NCBI RefSeq assembly: GCF_002237575.1
Contig: NZ_CP022535.1
Coordinates: forward strand, 434,001-498,000
DNA from: Spiroplasma corruscae
GTDB lineage: Bacteria; Bacillota_I; Bacilli_A; Mycoplasmatales; Mycoplasmataceae
Length of the DNA: 64,000 bases
Direction of reading: 5' to 3'
Of the stretch, positions 1 to 10,434 are shown in pieces. Both the position numbers and the translations under genes were made by a program. Numbering within the stretch: the first letter of the stretch is position 1; every line of letters begins with the position of its first letter. The notes beneath the pieces are model-generated. The model was not told the DNA's origin. It saw only the letters and a program-made list of their open reading frames with translations, and searched no databases.

Positions 1-319
1 CTTTTGATGCAAGTTCATCAATTAATCTATAATCGTCATCTTTTACTCCAACGCTTATTGATGTAAATAATTTTTGACTTTTCATTCTTTGTACAAATTT
101 AACTGCATCAACATTAAAACGATGCATTACATAAAAGTAATTCTCTTTAGCTAATATTTCAGCTAAATCTTCATTAATTACTGATGCCATATTAGCGGGA
201 ACTACTGGTAACTTGAATTTGAATCCACCAAGTTCTACAGAAGTATCACATTCACTTCTTGATTTTACCTTACAAAAGTTAGGTATTAATTGAACATCTT
301 CATAATCTATTACGTACAT
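1..319 (-). CDS. guaC: GMP reductase, N-terminal part (cut by window edge)
   Basis: GMP reductase converts GMP to IMP with NADPH in cytosolic purine salvage. About 106 residues are visible. They start [13 protein letters not shown] and continue with [17 protein letters not shown] and YFYVMHRFN, the N-terminal TIM-barrel signature of the IMPDH/GMPR superfamily; the short N-terminus without CBS domains fits GuaC rather than GuaB. The ATG at 319 follows a GGAGGAAGAAA ribosome site. The gene lies 22 bases downstream of the azoreductase gene on the same strand, so the two are probably co-transcribed. The catalytic cysteine loop lies outside the window. An IMPDH fragment is the main alternative. 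Confidence 0.9.
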   Translation of the reverse strand, partial: MYVIDYEDVQLIPNFCKVKSRSECDTSVELGGFKFKLPVVPANMASVINEDLAEILAKENYFYVMHRFNVDAVKFVQRMKSQKLFTSISVGVKDDDYRLIDELASK

Positions 320-341
320 TTTCTTCCTCCATAATTAGATA

Positions 342-944
342 TTAAAATTTAGCAACAACATTTTTAATTGTATCATTGATTGTACTAATTGCTTCTTTTG
401 GGTTCATTTTTGAGATTGGGTCTACTTTTGTTCCTGCAAATAAAATTGGCTCATTAACTTTTGCACCTACAAATTCAAATGTTCCTTTTAAAAATGCTGT
501 ATGATCACCAAATGGATATCAACCTAATGGTGCTCCTTGGGTTGTTAAAATCTGAACTTTTAAATGATCTAATAGTCCTACAGAACCATCTTTTTTTGCA
601 TACTTATATGAAAAACTATGGTCAGCTAACAATACGTGATCCAAGTAATTTTTTATCAGTGCACTAACATTAAAGTTATTCATTGGACTTGAAATTATAA
701 CTTTATTAACTTCTTTTAATTGATTAATATATTTAATTGCATCATTTTCATTAAAATAATTTGACATATTTTCTCTTGTCAAAGTCTTTTGTGCCATTTC
801 TTCTTTGTTTAAATCAAGATATATAATTTCATCTTCTTTATTTAATTTTTTGTATTCGTCTACAAATTGATTTGTTAGTTCTATTGAATATGATTTTTCA
901 ATAGGACTAACTGTACCATTAATTACTAATACTTTATTTTTCAT
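342..944 (-). CDS. azoR: FMN-dependent NADH:quinone/azoreductase (AzoR/AcpD family)
   Basis: A 200-residue flavodoxin-fold oxidoreductase, the usual AzoR length. The N-terminus MKNKVLVINGTVSP is the phosphate-binding strand-loop, and the SSPMNNFNVSALIKNYLDHVL region matches the FMN and dimer segment of the family (P-M-x-N-F). The middle segment TTQGAPLG is followed by a TGA read as Trp, giving GWYPFGDH; a standard-code reading would truncate the protein there. These enzymes reduce quinones and azo dyes with NADH through FMN; the natural role is probably quinone detoxification. The ATG at 944 has an AGGAGG site. It is divergent from udk and lies upstream of guaC. Confidence 0.88.
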
Positions 945-1057
945 AAATCCTCCTGGTATATATTACATATATATTATTATTTTAATTAACTTTGTATTAA
1001 AAAACTAAATTATTTTAATATTTTAATTTATAATAAATTATAAATAATGAGGTTTTT

Positions 1058-1696
1058 GTGGAAAAAGTAACTATTATATCAATTGCTGGTGGTAGTGCTA
1101 GTGGTAAAACAACATTTGCTCAAACATTAAGTGATAAAATTTTTGAAAATCACTCTGTATCACATCTGTCAATGGATAACTATTATAAAGATTTTAGTAA
1201 TCTTAGTTTTGAGGAAAGACAAAGCTTAAATTTTGATCACCCTAATTCTTTAGATATAGACTTGATTTGCCAACATTTAGATGATTTAAAAAATTTTAAA
1301 TCAATAAAAGTACCAATTTATAATTTCACAACTCATAGTCAATCAGGGGAGTATAAAATAATTGAACCATCAGAAGTAATTATTTTAGATGGTATATTGG
1401 CGCTTCAAATTGAAGAAGTAAGAAAAAGAAGTAATATAAAAATTTTTATTAGAACTGATGATGATATTAGATTCATAAGAAGGTTATTAAGAGATGTTGG
1501 TGATAGAGGACGTAAATTAGAGGATGTTGTTCATCAATATTTAACAACAGTTAGACCAATGTATAAATTCTTTGTTGAACCGTCAATTGAGCATGCTGAT
1601 ATAATTGTTCCTTATTATGAAGGTAACACCATAGCAATGGATTTAGTTGCTGCAAAAATTAATACATTATTATCTAAAAACATTAAAACTAGTTAA
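1058..1696 (+). CDS. udk: Uridine kinase
   Basis: Phosphorylates uridine and cytidine to UMP and CMP in pyrimidine salvage, in the cytosol. The 212 residues begin with a P-loop GGSASGKT (residues 11-18), followed by the LSMDNYYKD nucleoside-site motif, the FDHPNSLD motif and the RRLLRDVGDRGR lid segment, all typical of bacterial Udk of about 210 residues. The start is GTG at 1058, five bases after a GAGG ribosome site; no ATG fits as well. The gene ends inside its own terminator hairpin. No tryptophan occurs, so the reading is code-independent. Confidence 0.95.
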   Translation: MEKVTIISIAGGSASGKTTFAQTLSDKIFENHSVSHLSMDNYYKDFSNLSFEERQSLNFDHPNSLDIDLICQHLDDLKNFKSIKVPIYNFTTHSQSGEYKIIEPSEVIILDGILALQIEEVRKRSNIKIFIRTDDDIRFIRRLLRDVGDRGRKLEDVVHQYLTTVRPMYKFFVEPSIEHADIIVPYYEGNTIAMDLVAAKINTLLSKNIKTS

Positions 1697-1714
1697 TTAA
1701 AACTAGTTTTTTTT
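1685..1714 (+). terminator. Rho-independent terminator of udk
   Basis: A 9-bp perfect stem (AAAACTAGT / ACTAGTTTT) with an 8-base loop is followed by a run of T. The left arm overlaps the last codons of udk. Confidence 0.85.
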
Positions 1715-1858
1715 ATTAAAATTAATTTCCTATAAATAAATTATTTATTTTAATAATATAAAAGATAGATAAATTAATGACATAGTTAGCTTATCTTTAC
1801 ATAAAAACATTATTAATTTAATTTTAGTAATAATAAATATAAGAAAAGAGCAAATAAA

Positions 1859-4192
1859 ATGAGAAAAATATTAAATATATTATCATCTATAATAATTTTT
1901 GCTATGCCTTTTACGTCTGCTGTATCTTGTGGTAAAAATAAAAACTCAAATAAGAATGATTTAAATTTAACAAGCATTCAAAGAGAAATGGTTGAAGGTG
2001 CAGAATTCATGTCTAGATTAATTATTTCAAGTAGACATGAGAATATAAACATAAATTTAAACGAAATGTTATCAATATATTTAACGCCAATACCAACTTC
2101 ATTGATGATTCCAACTTCATTTAAATACAATAATAATAATGTTAATTTTAGTACTAAAATAGATAAGTATAGGAATTACTTAGCACCAAGTATACAAAAA
2201 TTAAATAAAACTGGTTCTGCAGGAACATATGCTAGTTATGTAATGGGAATGTATGATGATAGTTTTTATACAAATTTTTTAAAAAACAATTACTTTGAAG
2301 ATTCGTTTAATTTGAATGGTGACATTGGTTTTAATAAACCTGGTGATAAAAATGAGATGGGGTATTTTTCAGGTTTAGACAAAAATTTAAAATTATCAAA
2401 TGAAGAAAGTAGAAGAGATTTATCTTGGGGGATTCAAGACACAGGGCCACTAACTAATTATTTATTAGATTTAGATTATGATGGATCATATCCAGGTGAT
2501 TATAATGGCACTAATGGGTTAAGTACATTTTTCCATGGAAAACCAGATATTAATGGTGGTGGTACAAATTCATCAGGCTATCTTCATTATAATTCAGTTA
2601 TTTCAAAAGGAAAAGGATATTGAAATGGAAATGATATCTACAAAGATATTAATGATAAGTTAAAAAGTGGTAAATACGAAAGTGCTAAAACTTCAAAATT
2701 CCAAAGTGATAACTTTTCTTCTTATCCAAAAATTAATAATATTGAATTTAACAAAAATGGAATTGATTTAATGAACACAGCAAGTAATTTAAATATTGAT
2801 GGTTATATAAATAATTTTGTATCCTCAATCGAAGGTGTAAGTAGTACTGATTTTGGTGCTAGTATGTTATTAAATATTGTAAATATTTTGACACCAATCT
2901 TAACAAGTGATATTGATTGAGTTAATACAAGCATACAAATGATTGGAATCAGCCTAATTTATAATATTCAAAATGCTATTAATAAAATTCAAGAAAGTGA
3001 TGATTTAACAGCATTTTTAATAAACAATGGATTTAATCAAGAAATACTGAATAATAAAACTAATAAGCGTCCTCAAGTAAAAGCTAATGACATAACTAAA
3101 CCTAATGTTGAAACTGCTAAAATAACAAGAATATATAATGAACAAGAAAATGACATTATTAAAGACCAATTAGAAAACCTAAAACAAGTAGGTATTTTTA
3201 TCGATGAACTAGTTAAATTTAGCGATAATTTAAAAGATAATAATATTAAAAAAGAGTTTATTGAAAAGTTCTTTAAAAATAAAAGAACACCTTTTTGAGA
3301 TTCTTATGAAGTAATAATAAAACCTAATGTAATGGGTATTGGAGCAAAAGGTTTAACACAAGAAGGCTGAGATATGTTATTAGATAATGGTGGTGAAAGA
3401 ATTATAAACTTATTGAGCCTTTTATCAGACTCTTATAAAGAGTTATCTAAAAAAGAGAAAAGTAAACAATTACTAGAGATTGAAAATAGTGATATATATA
3501 AAAATAAATCATTACAACAATTATCAAAATCTGAATTTACAAAACTTAGAAGTGTTCTTGGTTATAGTATCGCTGAAAACAACTTTGTAGAAGGGTCAAT
3601 TTTAGATAGCTATTATAATCTTATAACCAATAAAAATATAAGAGGAGTTTCTGAGTTTGATTTTATGCTAGATATACTTAAAGATGGATTAAATTATGAC
3701 ATGGAAAATGTATATAAAGATTCATTACAATATATTTATGATGACAATTACTGGAATATTTCCAACATAAAAATTAATAGCACAGACTCAAGCAAAATAA
3801 ATGGTGAATTAGAATTTGAATTAAATTATACAGGAGTGGGTGATATAAGTTCAAACGCAGATCAGCAACTTAAAAAAGTTGATGTTCCTATGAATTTTAA
3901 TCCATATCAGACATTAGTTAAGCATCAAATGAATGACCCAAATGTTAATAAAATTAAGAATCTAATTGATATGGATCGTACATCTGGTGTAGTCCTTGGT
4001 AAGGACCAATTAAAACTAACTCAAAAAGATTTATTGGAATATGATGGTACAGCTATGAATTATAAAAATGTAAATCACAATTATAAAGTGGTATGAAAAA
4101 ATTTAAGTAATGACATAAATAATCCATATTGAGTTGTAACGGGTATAAAATCATTTAATGAAAATGGTCAAGAGTTTTTCAATATTTACTAA
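1859..4192 (+). CDS. Long lipoprotein, paralogue 1 (unknown function)
   Basis: A 777-residue exported protein. The leader MRKILNILSSIIIFAMPF ends in lipobox SAVSC (Cys23), so it should be diacylated and anchored on the outer face of the membrane. Several in-frame TGA codons read as Trp join what would otherwise be separate ORFs. It is clearly paralogous to the protein at 4990-7308: both share EGAEFMSR or KGAEFMSR, SSRHEN, a GGTNSSGY motif, QYIYDDNYW and a C-terminus ending FNIY or YNIY. No known domain was recognised. The pair probably arose by duplication with a membrane-protein gene between. Function unknown; surface adhesion or nutrient capture would be guesses. Confidence 0.85.
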
Positions 4193-4209
4193 TTATAATA
4201 AAGTAATTA

Positions 4210-4238
4210 TTGAATAATTTTTATTTTTTTTATATAAT
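4210..4238 (+). promoter_or_regulatory. Promoter predicting a leaderless mRNA
   Basis: TTGAAT at 4210-4215, a 17-base spacer and TATAAT at 4233-4238. The expected +1, seven bases after the last base of the -10 box, is 4245, the A of the downstream ATG. No Shine-Dalgarno sequence lies before that ATG. Confidence 0.6.
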
Positions 4239-4244
4239 TAAGAA

Positions 4245-4946
4245 ATGAATTTAAACACTTTTATTAATTATAAAAAAAAGTTAATAACTTTTTTTATAGT
4301 TGCTTTTTTAATTGCTAACTTTTTAATATTTATTTTAACAAATACATCTATAATAAGAATTTTTATTTTTATTGATTCAATAACAATGATTTTACATTTA
4401 CTTTACTTTCTGTTTATTATTAATAATAATATTAAAATAAGTAAATACGAGATTAAAAAGCATATTGAATCAAATAATTTAATAATTATAAATTATCTAT
4501 TAATACTATTAGTAACATTATTATTTATTTATTATGAAATAAATGGCATTAATGGTGTTTTTAACTATAATTTATCGATTAAATATATTTTTTCCAGCAC
4601 AAATATATTTGCGAATAATTATTCAAAAGTACTTTATTTAGGTTTTTTATTATTCTGAACTGTTTTTATGATTGCATTAGTAGTAATTTTTATAAATATA
4701 TATTATTTAATTAAATTATTTAACGTATTTACAAGTTTATCGCTTTATACTTCACTAAATAATATTAATTATGAAATTAAAGTATTTTTTGCTATCTTCA
4801 TATCTGCATACAAATTGATAAATATTAGTTTTAATAGTGTATATCAACTAATATATAAATTTTTCGTAAAAATATTTATAGAAAAAGTTTTTTTTAGATT
4901 GGTTTATTTTAATGTACATTATATTTTGATAGATATTAGTGATTAA
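4245..4946 (+). CDS. Hypothetical integral membrane protein
   Basis: 233 residues with about five or six hydrophobic segments, very rich in Ile, Leu, Phe and Asn. One TGA (near 4659) must be read as Trp, giving GFLLFWTVFMIALVVIF. No domain recognised. It sits between two paralogous long lipoprotein genes on the same strand, 52 bases after the first and 43 bases before the second, so it may assist or co-localise with them. The start lacks a ribosome site but lies exactly where a consensus promoter would start transcription, suggesting leaderless expression. Confidence 0.7.
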
Positions 4947-4989
4947 TAAAGAATTAAATTAAAAATAGTTTAAAATAGGAGGAAAAACT

Positions 4990-7308
4990 ATGAAAAAATT
5001 AATGAATTCTTTATTAGTGATAACAATTTTAAGTACACCTTTATCAACTATAATTTCTTGTGATCCTAGCTCTACTGAGGATAATAACAACAAAAACAAT
5101 GATGACTATATGACTAATATGCAAGATGAAATGCTAAAAGGTGCAGAATTTATGTCAAGAATTGTTTTATCAAGTAGGCATGAAAACTTAAATTTCAACC
5201 TTAATGAAATTTTATCAATGTATTTAACACCATTACCAGTGATGTTAAATATGCCAGTATCATACAAATATAATGATCAAAATATTAATTTTTTAAGTTA
5301 TATAAGCAAGTTCAGAGATGTAATGAGTCCTTCAATAAATAAAATAAATGGGGATAATTATTCTGGAATGTATGCCAGTTATATAATGGGAATGTATGAT
5401 GATAATTTTTATAATGATTTTGTAAAAAATGAGTATTTTGAAGATTCTTTTAATGAAAAAGGTGACACAGGATTTAATAAAAAGGATGATAAAAATGAAT
5501 TAGGTATTTTAGCAGGGTTAAATAAAAAGTTAAACTTATCAACTGATGAAAATAGAAGAAATTTATCGTGAGGTATCCAAGATACAGGAGCTTTAACAAA
5601 CTATTTATTGAGTAAAGGTTATGATGGTGCTTATCCAAGTGGTACTTCGGGCATTTCTAATACATATTCAAGTGCAAATGTTACTACTGGAGGTACAAAT
5701 AGCTCTGGTTATTCATTTTATAACTCAGTTTTATCAACTGGAAAACCTAATAGAGTATCAATAAGTGATTACAGTAAAAAGACGGTTAATGATAAATCGA
5801 AGGGTTTTTCGTTTGAACCAATGAAAAAAACAGAGTCAACCAATATACTAGAAGATTATTCATCAAAGCTAAATAATATGAATTTTAATGGTGTTGGATC
5901 ATTATTAACTAATACTGCTGGTAGTTTAAATTTAAATGGATATATTAATAGTTTTTCATCATTAAAAGATAGTATTGGTGAGAGTGATTTTGGAGTCGAT
6001 GTTTTACTTCAAGTTGCAAACATAATAACACCATTGCTTGCTGATAATAGTGAGAAAGTAAATTTGTTAATGCAGTCTACTGGTTTTAGCTTGTTATATA
6101 ATGTTCAAAATGTTATAAATACAATTCAAAATAATACAAAACTTTGTACTTATTTAAAAGGAAAGGGATTTAATGAAGATATTTTAAATAATAAATTAGA
6201 TAAAAAAGAAATAGTTAACCCTATATCTCAATATATGAAACCAGATGCTTCTAAAGTTAGAGTGTCTAGATTCTATAATAAAGAAAATGGTGATAAAAAT
6301 GACCCTATAAGTACAATGAAAATGACTGAGTCTTTTTTACGCGAACTTAAAAAATGTCATGAAAATCTTGATGATAATGAAAAAATATTTTTTACTAAAA
6401 GTTTATTTATCAATCCTAACTCACCATTTTATGAATCTTATAAATCAATAATAAGTAATTCATTAATCGGTGGAATTGAAGTAGAGGGTTGGACGAATTT
6501 AATTGGTAATGATGGTTCTAGCGGTATGAACCTACTTAGTTTGGTGGCTGACTCATATAAGGAATTATCCAAAAATGAAACCAAGGATCTTATTTTAGAA
6601 ATCGAAAAAGAATATAGTGGTAAAACACTTAAATCTATTACAAGATCTGAAAAACTTAAGTTATTTAAGAAATTAGGTTATGACATTTCAAGCAAAAAAT
6701 ATACAGAAGATTCATTTTTAAGCAACTATTATAAGTTTATGACTGATAAAAAAATTAGTGGTGTAAATGAATTAAATGGATTCTTTGATAAACTAAGAGA
6801 TGGTGTGAACAATTCAATGAAAAATGTTCACGAAAAAGCTCTTCAATATATTTATGATGACAAGTATTGAAATACTCAGGATAAAAAAATTAATGTAACA
6901 GATCCATCTGAATTAAATGGAGAAATTTCATTTGTTCTTGATTATTCTGGTAATGGTGATAAGGAATCAAATGCCGATCAACAAACTGAAAAAGTTAATG
7001 TACCAAAGAATTTTAACCCATATCAAACATTGGTTAATTATCAAGATAATTATGCTAAAAGTGAATCTTTAAAATCAAAAATTGACTTAACAAGAATATC
7101 TGGTGTAGTACTTGGTAAAGAACAACTAAATTTATCAGATGAAGAATTAATAAGTTATGACGGAAAAGGTGTTAAATATGATAAAGTTAACCATAAATAT
7201 AAAATAATATGAAAAAATGTAAGTAATGACGTCAATAAACCTTATTGAGTAATAACAGGTATTCAATCATTTAATAGTGATAATGAAGAATTTTATAATA
7301 TTTATTAA
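4990..7308 (+). CDS. Long lipoprotein, paralogue 2 (unknown function)
   Basis: 772 residues, with leader MKKLMNSLLVITILSTPLS and lipobox TIISC (Cys24). The start has a strong AGGAGG site. It aligns along its whole length with the lipoprotein at 1859-4192: KGAEFMSRIVLSSRHEN, YASYIMGMYDDNFY, GGTNSSGYSFYNSV, a RISGVVLGKEQL segment and the shared C-terminal PYWVITGIQSFN. TGA is Trp near 5569, 6868, 7210 and 7246. The mature part begins with an Asn/Asp-rich linker typical of surface-exposed mollicute lipoproteins. No enzymatic motif was seen. It is followed directly by a strong terminator. Confidence 0.85.
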
Positions 7309-7332
7309 ATATTGACTATGTCAATATTTTTT
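7307..7332 (+). terminator. Rho-independent terminator after lipoprotein 2
   Basis: A 10-bp stem (AAATATTGAC / GTCAATATTT) with a 3-base loop, then T residues. It begins within the stop codon. Confidence 0.85.
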
Positions 7333-7394
7333 ATATTTATATCAAAAAAATAATTATTTCTTTTTCTATGTTTTATTGGTAAAATACATTTATA

Positions 7395-7422
7395 TTGACA
7401 AAAATATTTTTTATATTAATAT
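7395..7422 (+). promoter_or_regulatory. Likely promoter of the parE-parC operon
   Basis: A consensus TTGACA at 7395-7400 is followed after 16 bases by TAATAT (7417-7422). Several overlapping TATA-like hexamers make the exact -10 uncertain. The roughly 60-base leader contains a weak AATTAAAT/ATTTAATT inverted repeat. Confidence 0.5.
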
Positions 7423-7485
7423 ATATAAGACTAATATTAATTAAATAGGTTTTTATTTAATTATTAAAATGATAGGTGGGGCAAA

Positions 7486-9414
7486 ATGTCAAATGAAAAT
7501 AATTTAAATTATACCGAAGATAGTATTCAGGTTTTAGAAGGTTTAGATGCGGTCAGAAAAAGGCCGGGTATGTACATCGGTTCTACCGATGTACGTGGAC
7601 TTCATCACTTGGTATGAGAAATAGTAGATAATTCAATTGACGAATCTTTAGCAGGGGCTTGTACTGAGATTAATGTATCAATTGAAAAAGATGGTTCAAT
7701 TACTGTAAAAGATAATGGTAGAGGAGTTCCTATAGGTAAATATAAGGGATCAAAAAAATCAACACCTGAAATAATATTTTCTGTTTTACACGCAGGTGGT
7801 AAGTTTGGTGGAGATGGATATAAAACATCTGGTGGATTACATGGTGTTGGTTCATCTGTTGTTAATGCTCTTTCAAGTAAATTTAAAGTTACAATTTATA
7901 GAGATAATAAGATTTCAACTATTAAGTTTGCTAATGGTGGAAAATTAACTCAACCACTAAAAGAAACAGGGTCAACAAAACAAACTGGAACAATAGTTAA
8001 CTTTTTACCTGACGAAACAATCTTTTCATCAACAAAGTTCTCTTTTTCAACTATTTCAGAACGTTTAAGAGAGTCAGCATTATTAAACTCAGGTCTTAAA
8101 ATTACATTAAAAGATAATAGAAGTGATAAATATGTTGAGTATCTGTTTGAAAATGGTTTAATAGAATTTGTTAATGAACTTAAAGGAACACAAAAAGCAT
8201 TAACTGCACCCATTATTATAAAAGGTAACAATTCTAATATTGATGTTGAAATTGCGATGTTATATACAGATGAGTTCTCAGAAACTGTTTTAGGTTTTGC
8301 AAATAATGTTAAAACTAGTGAAGGTGGAACTCATGTTATTGGTTTCAGATCTGGGTTAGTTAAGGTATTAAATGAATATGGTAAAAACCAAGGAATATTA
8401 AAAGAAAGAGACAAAAAACTTGATGCATCTGATATAAAAGAAGGTTTAATAGCTGTTGTAACTGTAAAAATACCTGAAGACTTAATTCAATATGAAGGAC
8501 AGACAAAAGGTAAATTAGGTACAGCAGAAGCTAAAACTGTTTGTGAAAAAATAACTGAAACTAGTGTAAATTTTTGATTACAAGAAAATAAAACATTAGC
8601 AATTTCATTAATTGAAAAAGCATTATTAGCAAGAAGAGCAAAAGAAGAGGCAAGAAAAGCAAGACAAGCAGTTAGAGATCAAAAAAATAAATCAAAATCA
8701 AGAACAATGCTTGGTAAATTAACACCTGCACAAGGTAAAGATAAAGAGCTTAATGAATTATTCCTAGTAGAGGGTGACTCAGCGGGTGGTAGCGCTAAAT
8801 CAGGAAGAGATAGAAAATTCCAAGCAATATTACCATTGAAGGGTAAGGTTATTAATGCAGAAAAAACAAAGTTAATTGACCTACTAAAAAATGAAGAGAT
8901 AGTCACAATTATGAATGCAATAGGTGCTGGTGTTGGTAGTGAATTTGATGTTAATGATATCAATTATGGTAAAATTATTATAATGACTGACGCAGATACA
9001 GATGGTGCGCATATACAAACATTATTGCTTACATTTTTCTATAGATATATGAAAGATTTAATAATTAATAAGAAAGTATACATCGCCTTACCACCTTTAT
9101 TTAAAGTTACCAGTTCTAACAAAAAAGACTTCAAATATCTTTGAACTGAGGATGAATTAGTTTCACATATGAAAAAATCTAAAACTAAATGTGAAATTCA
9201 AAGATACAAAGGTCTTGGTGAAATGAATGCAACTCAATTATGAGAAACTACAATGGACCCAGATGAAAGAAAATTAATCCTTGTAAAAATTGATGATGGT
9301 TTAGCAGCTGAAAATTCATTTAGAACATTAATGGGTGACAACTCAGATAAAAGAAAAGAATGAATTGAAGAAAATGTTAAATTTACATTAGAAGAAAACA
9401 TAGAGTTCTTATAG
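7486..9414 (+). CDS. parE: DNA topoisomerase IV subunit B
   Basis: The ATPase subunit of topoisomerase IV, which decatenates chromosomes with ParC. In the 642 residues: GHKL ATPase motifs [22 protein letters not shown] and [14 protein letters not shown]; the transducer; then a TOPRIM domain with EGDSAGG (about 429-435) and DADTDGAH; and the C-terminal [10 protein letters not shown]. The length fits ParE/GyrB of the short type. ParE rather than GyrB is inferred from the ParC-like gene downstream in the same operon. Trp codons are TGA (near 7615, 8575, 9142). The start ATG follows AGGTGGGG. Confidence 0.93.
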
Positions 9415-9434
9415 TATTATAAGCGATTAGAATA

Positions 9435-10421
9435 GTGGTGAGTAAAGTGGCTAAAGAATTTCAATATAACAAATTAGTAAATGTTGTATTAAAAAAAATA
9501 AATGAATATAACAAGATAAACTCAGATATTAAAAGATACAATATTTTTAATAGTTTTAGTATTTCTTATGAAATAGAAGATACTGCGCTTTACTTTGAAA
9601 TGCATAATACTGATGATACTGAAGAAATGTCTTTGACTTCATTATCTACAGAGCAGTCTATTAGAATCGATATTGATAAATTAAATGAAGTTAATTGACT
9701 GATGAAAACTCTTAATAGATTTATTGAAAAAGCAAATGAATCGTTAACTAAAGCTAGAGAATTATCAAAACCACATGTAGGAATTTTAATATACGATGAA
9801 TTTACAGATTCTTATTACTTAAATCCGTCAAGTGGACCGATATTACTTAGAACAAGAGAAATTGAAAAGGAAATTGCAGCCACTAGATTTGATATATTCT
9901 CAATTTTTATTAATTTACGTTCCGCATTAATTGGTAATGATAATCTCGCTGAAATAATTGGCGCATCACCAACAAAAGTCTTGGAAAGAATAAGGTCATC
10001 AGTTGAATTTATAAAAAGTTGTGAAACAAAGTTAGTTAAAATAGAGGGTATACCAAGGTATATTGTAAATTTTAATGAATTTAATAAAATAATTACTTAC
10101 TCTACATTTGCAACAAATGGTTTTGGTAAAAATATTGTTACTCCCAAAAGAATTAATGAAAAAGTAATAACCGCTTCAATTGATAGACTTAGGGAATTGG
10201 ACAAAGTCTATGCTCAAGTAAGAAAAGACGAAGAAGTTTCAAAAAATATGTTAGACTTAGCAAGAAGTCTAGTAGCGAAAAATAATCCTAAATTGTTTAC
10301 TCTTGAAGATTCAACCAAATATTGAGTTTTAACAAAAGAAGGAAGAACAACTATCAAAAACCTTAATATACTAGACTTTTTAGATAATGATATGAGTGAA
10401 GTTGATTTTTACTTAAATTAG
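9435..10421 (+). CDS. Conserved-looking protein of unknown function between parE and parC
   Basis: About 328 residues, soluble, with no recognised domain. The N-terminal third is mixed; the centre ([18 protein letters not shown], then [16 protein letters not shown]) and C-terminal [17 protein letters not shown] are predicted helical. It lies 20 bases after parE and 13 bases before parC on the same strand, so it is almost certainly co-transcribed with topoisomerase IV. The start is uncertain: GTG at 9435, 9438 or 9447 are all possible and none has a clear ribosome site. Two TGA codons are Trp. A link to chromosome segregation is only inferred from position. Confidence 0.75.
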
Positions 10422-10434
10422 GAGGAGTATTTTA

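Noticed and set aside
519-667. Plus-strand ORF opposite azoR and other long antisense ORFs (for example 7950, 8679, 24055, 28787, 45260, 54139)
   Set aside because: They are shadows of well-supported genes on the other strand, with no ribosome sites and no family motifs.
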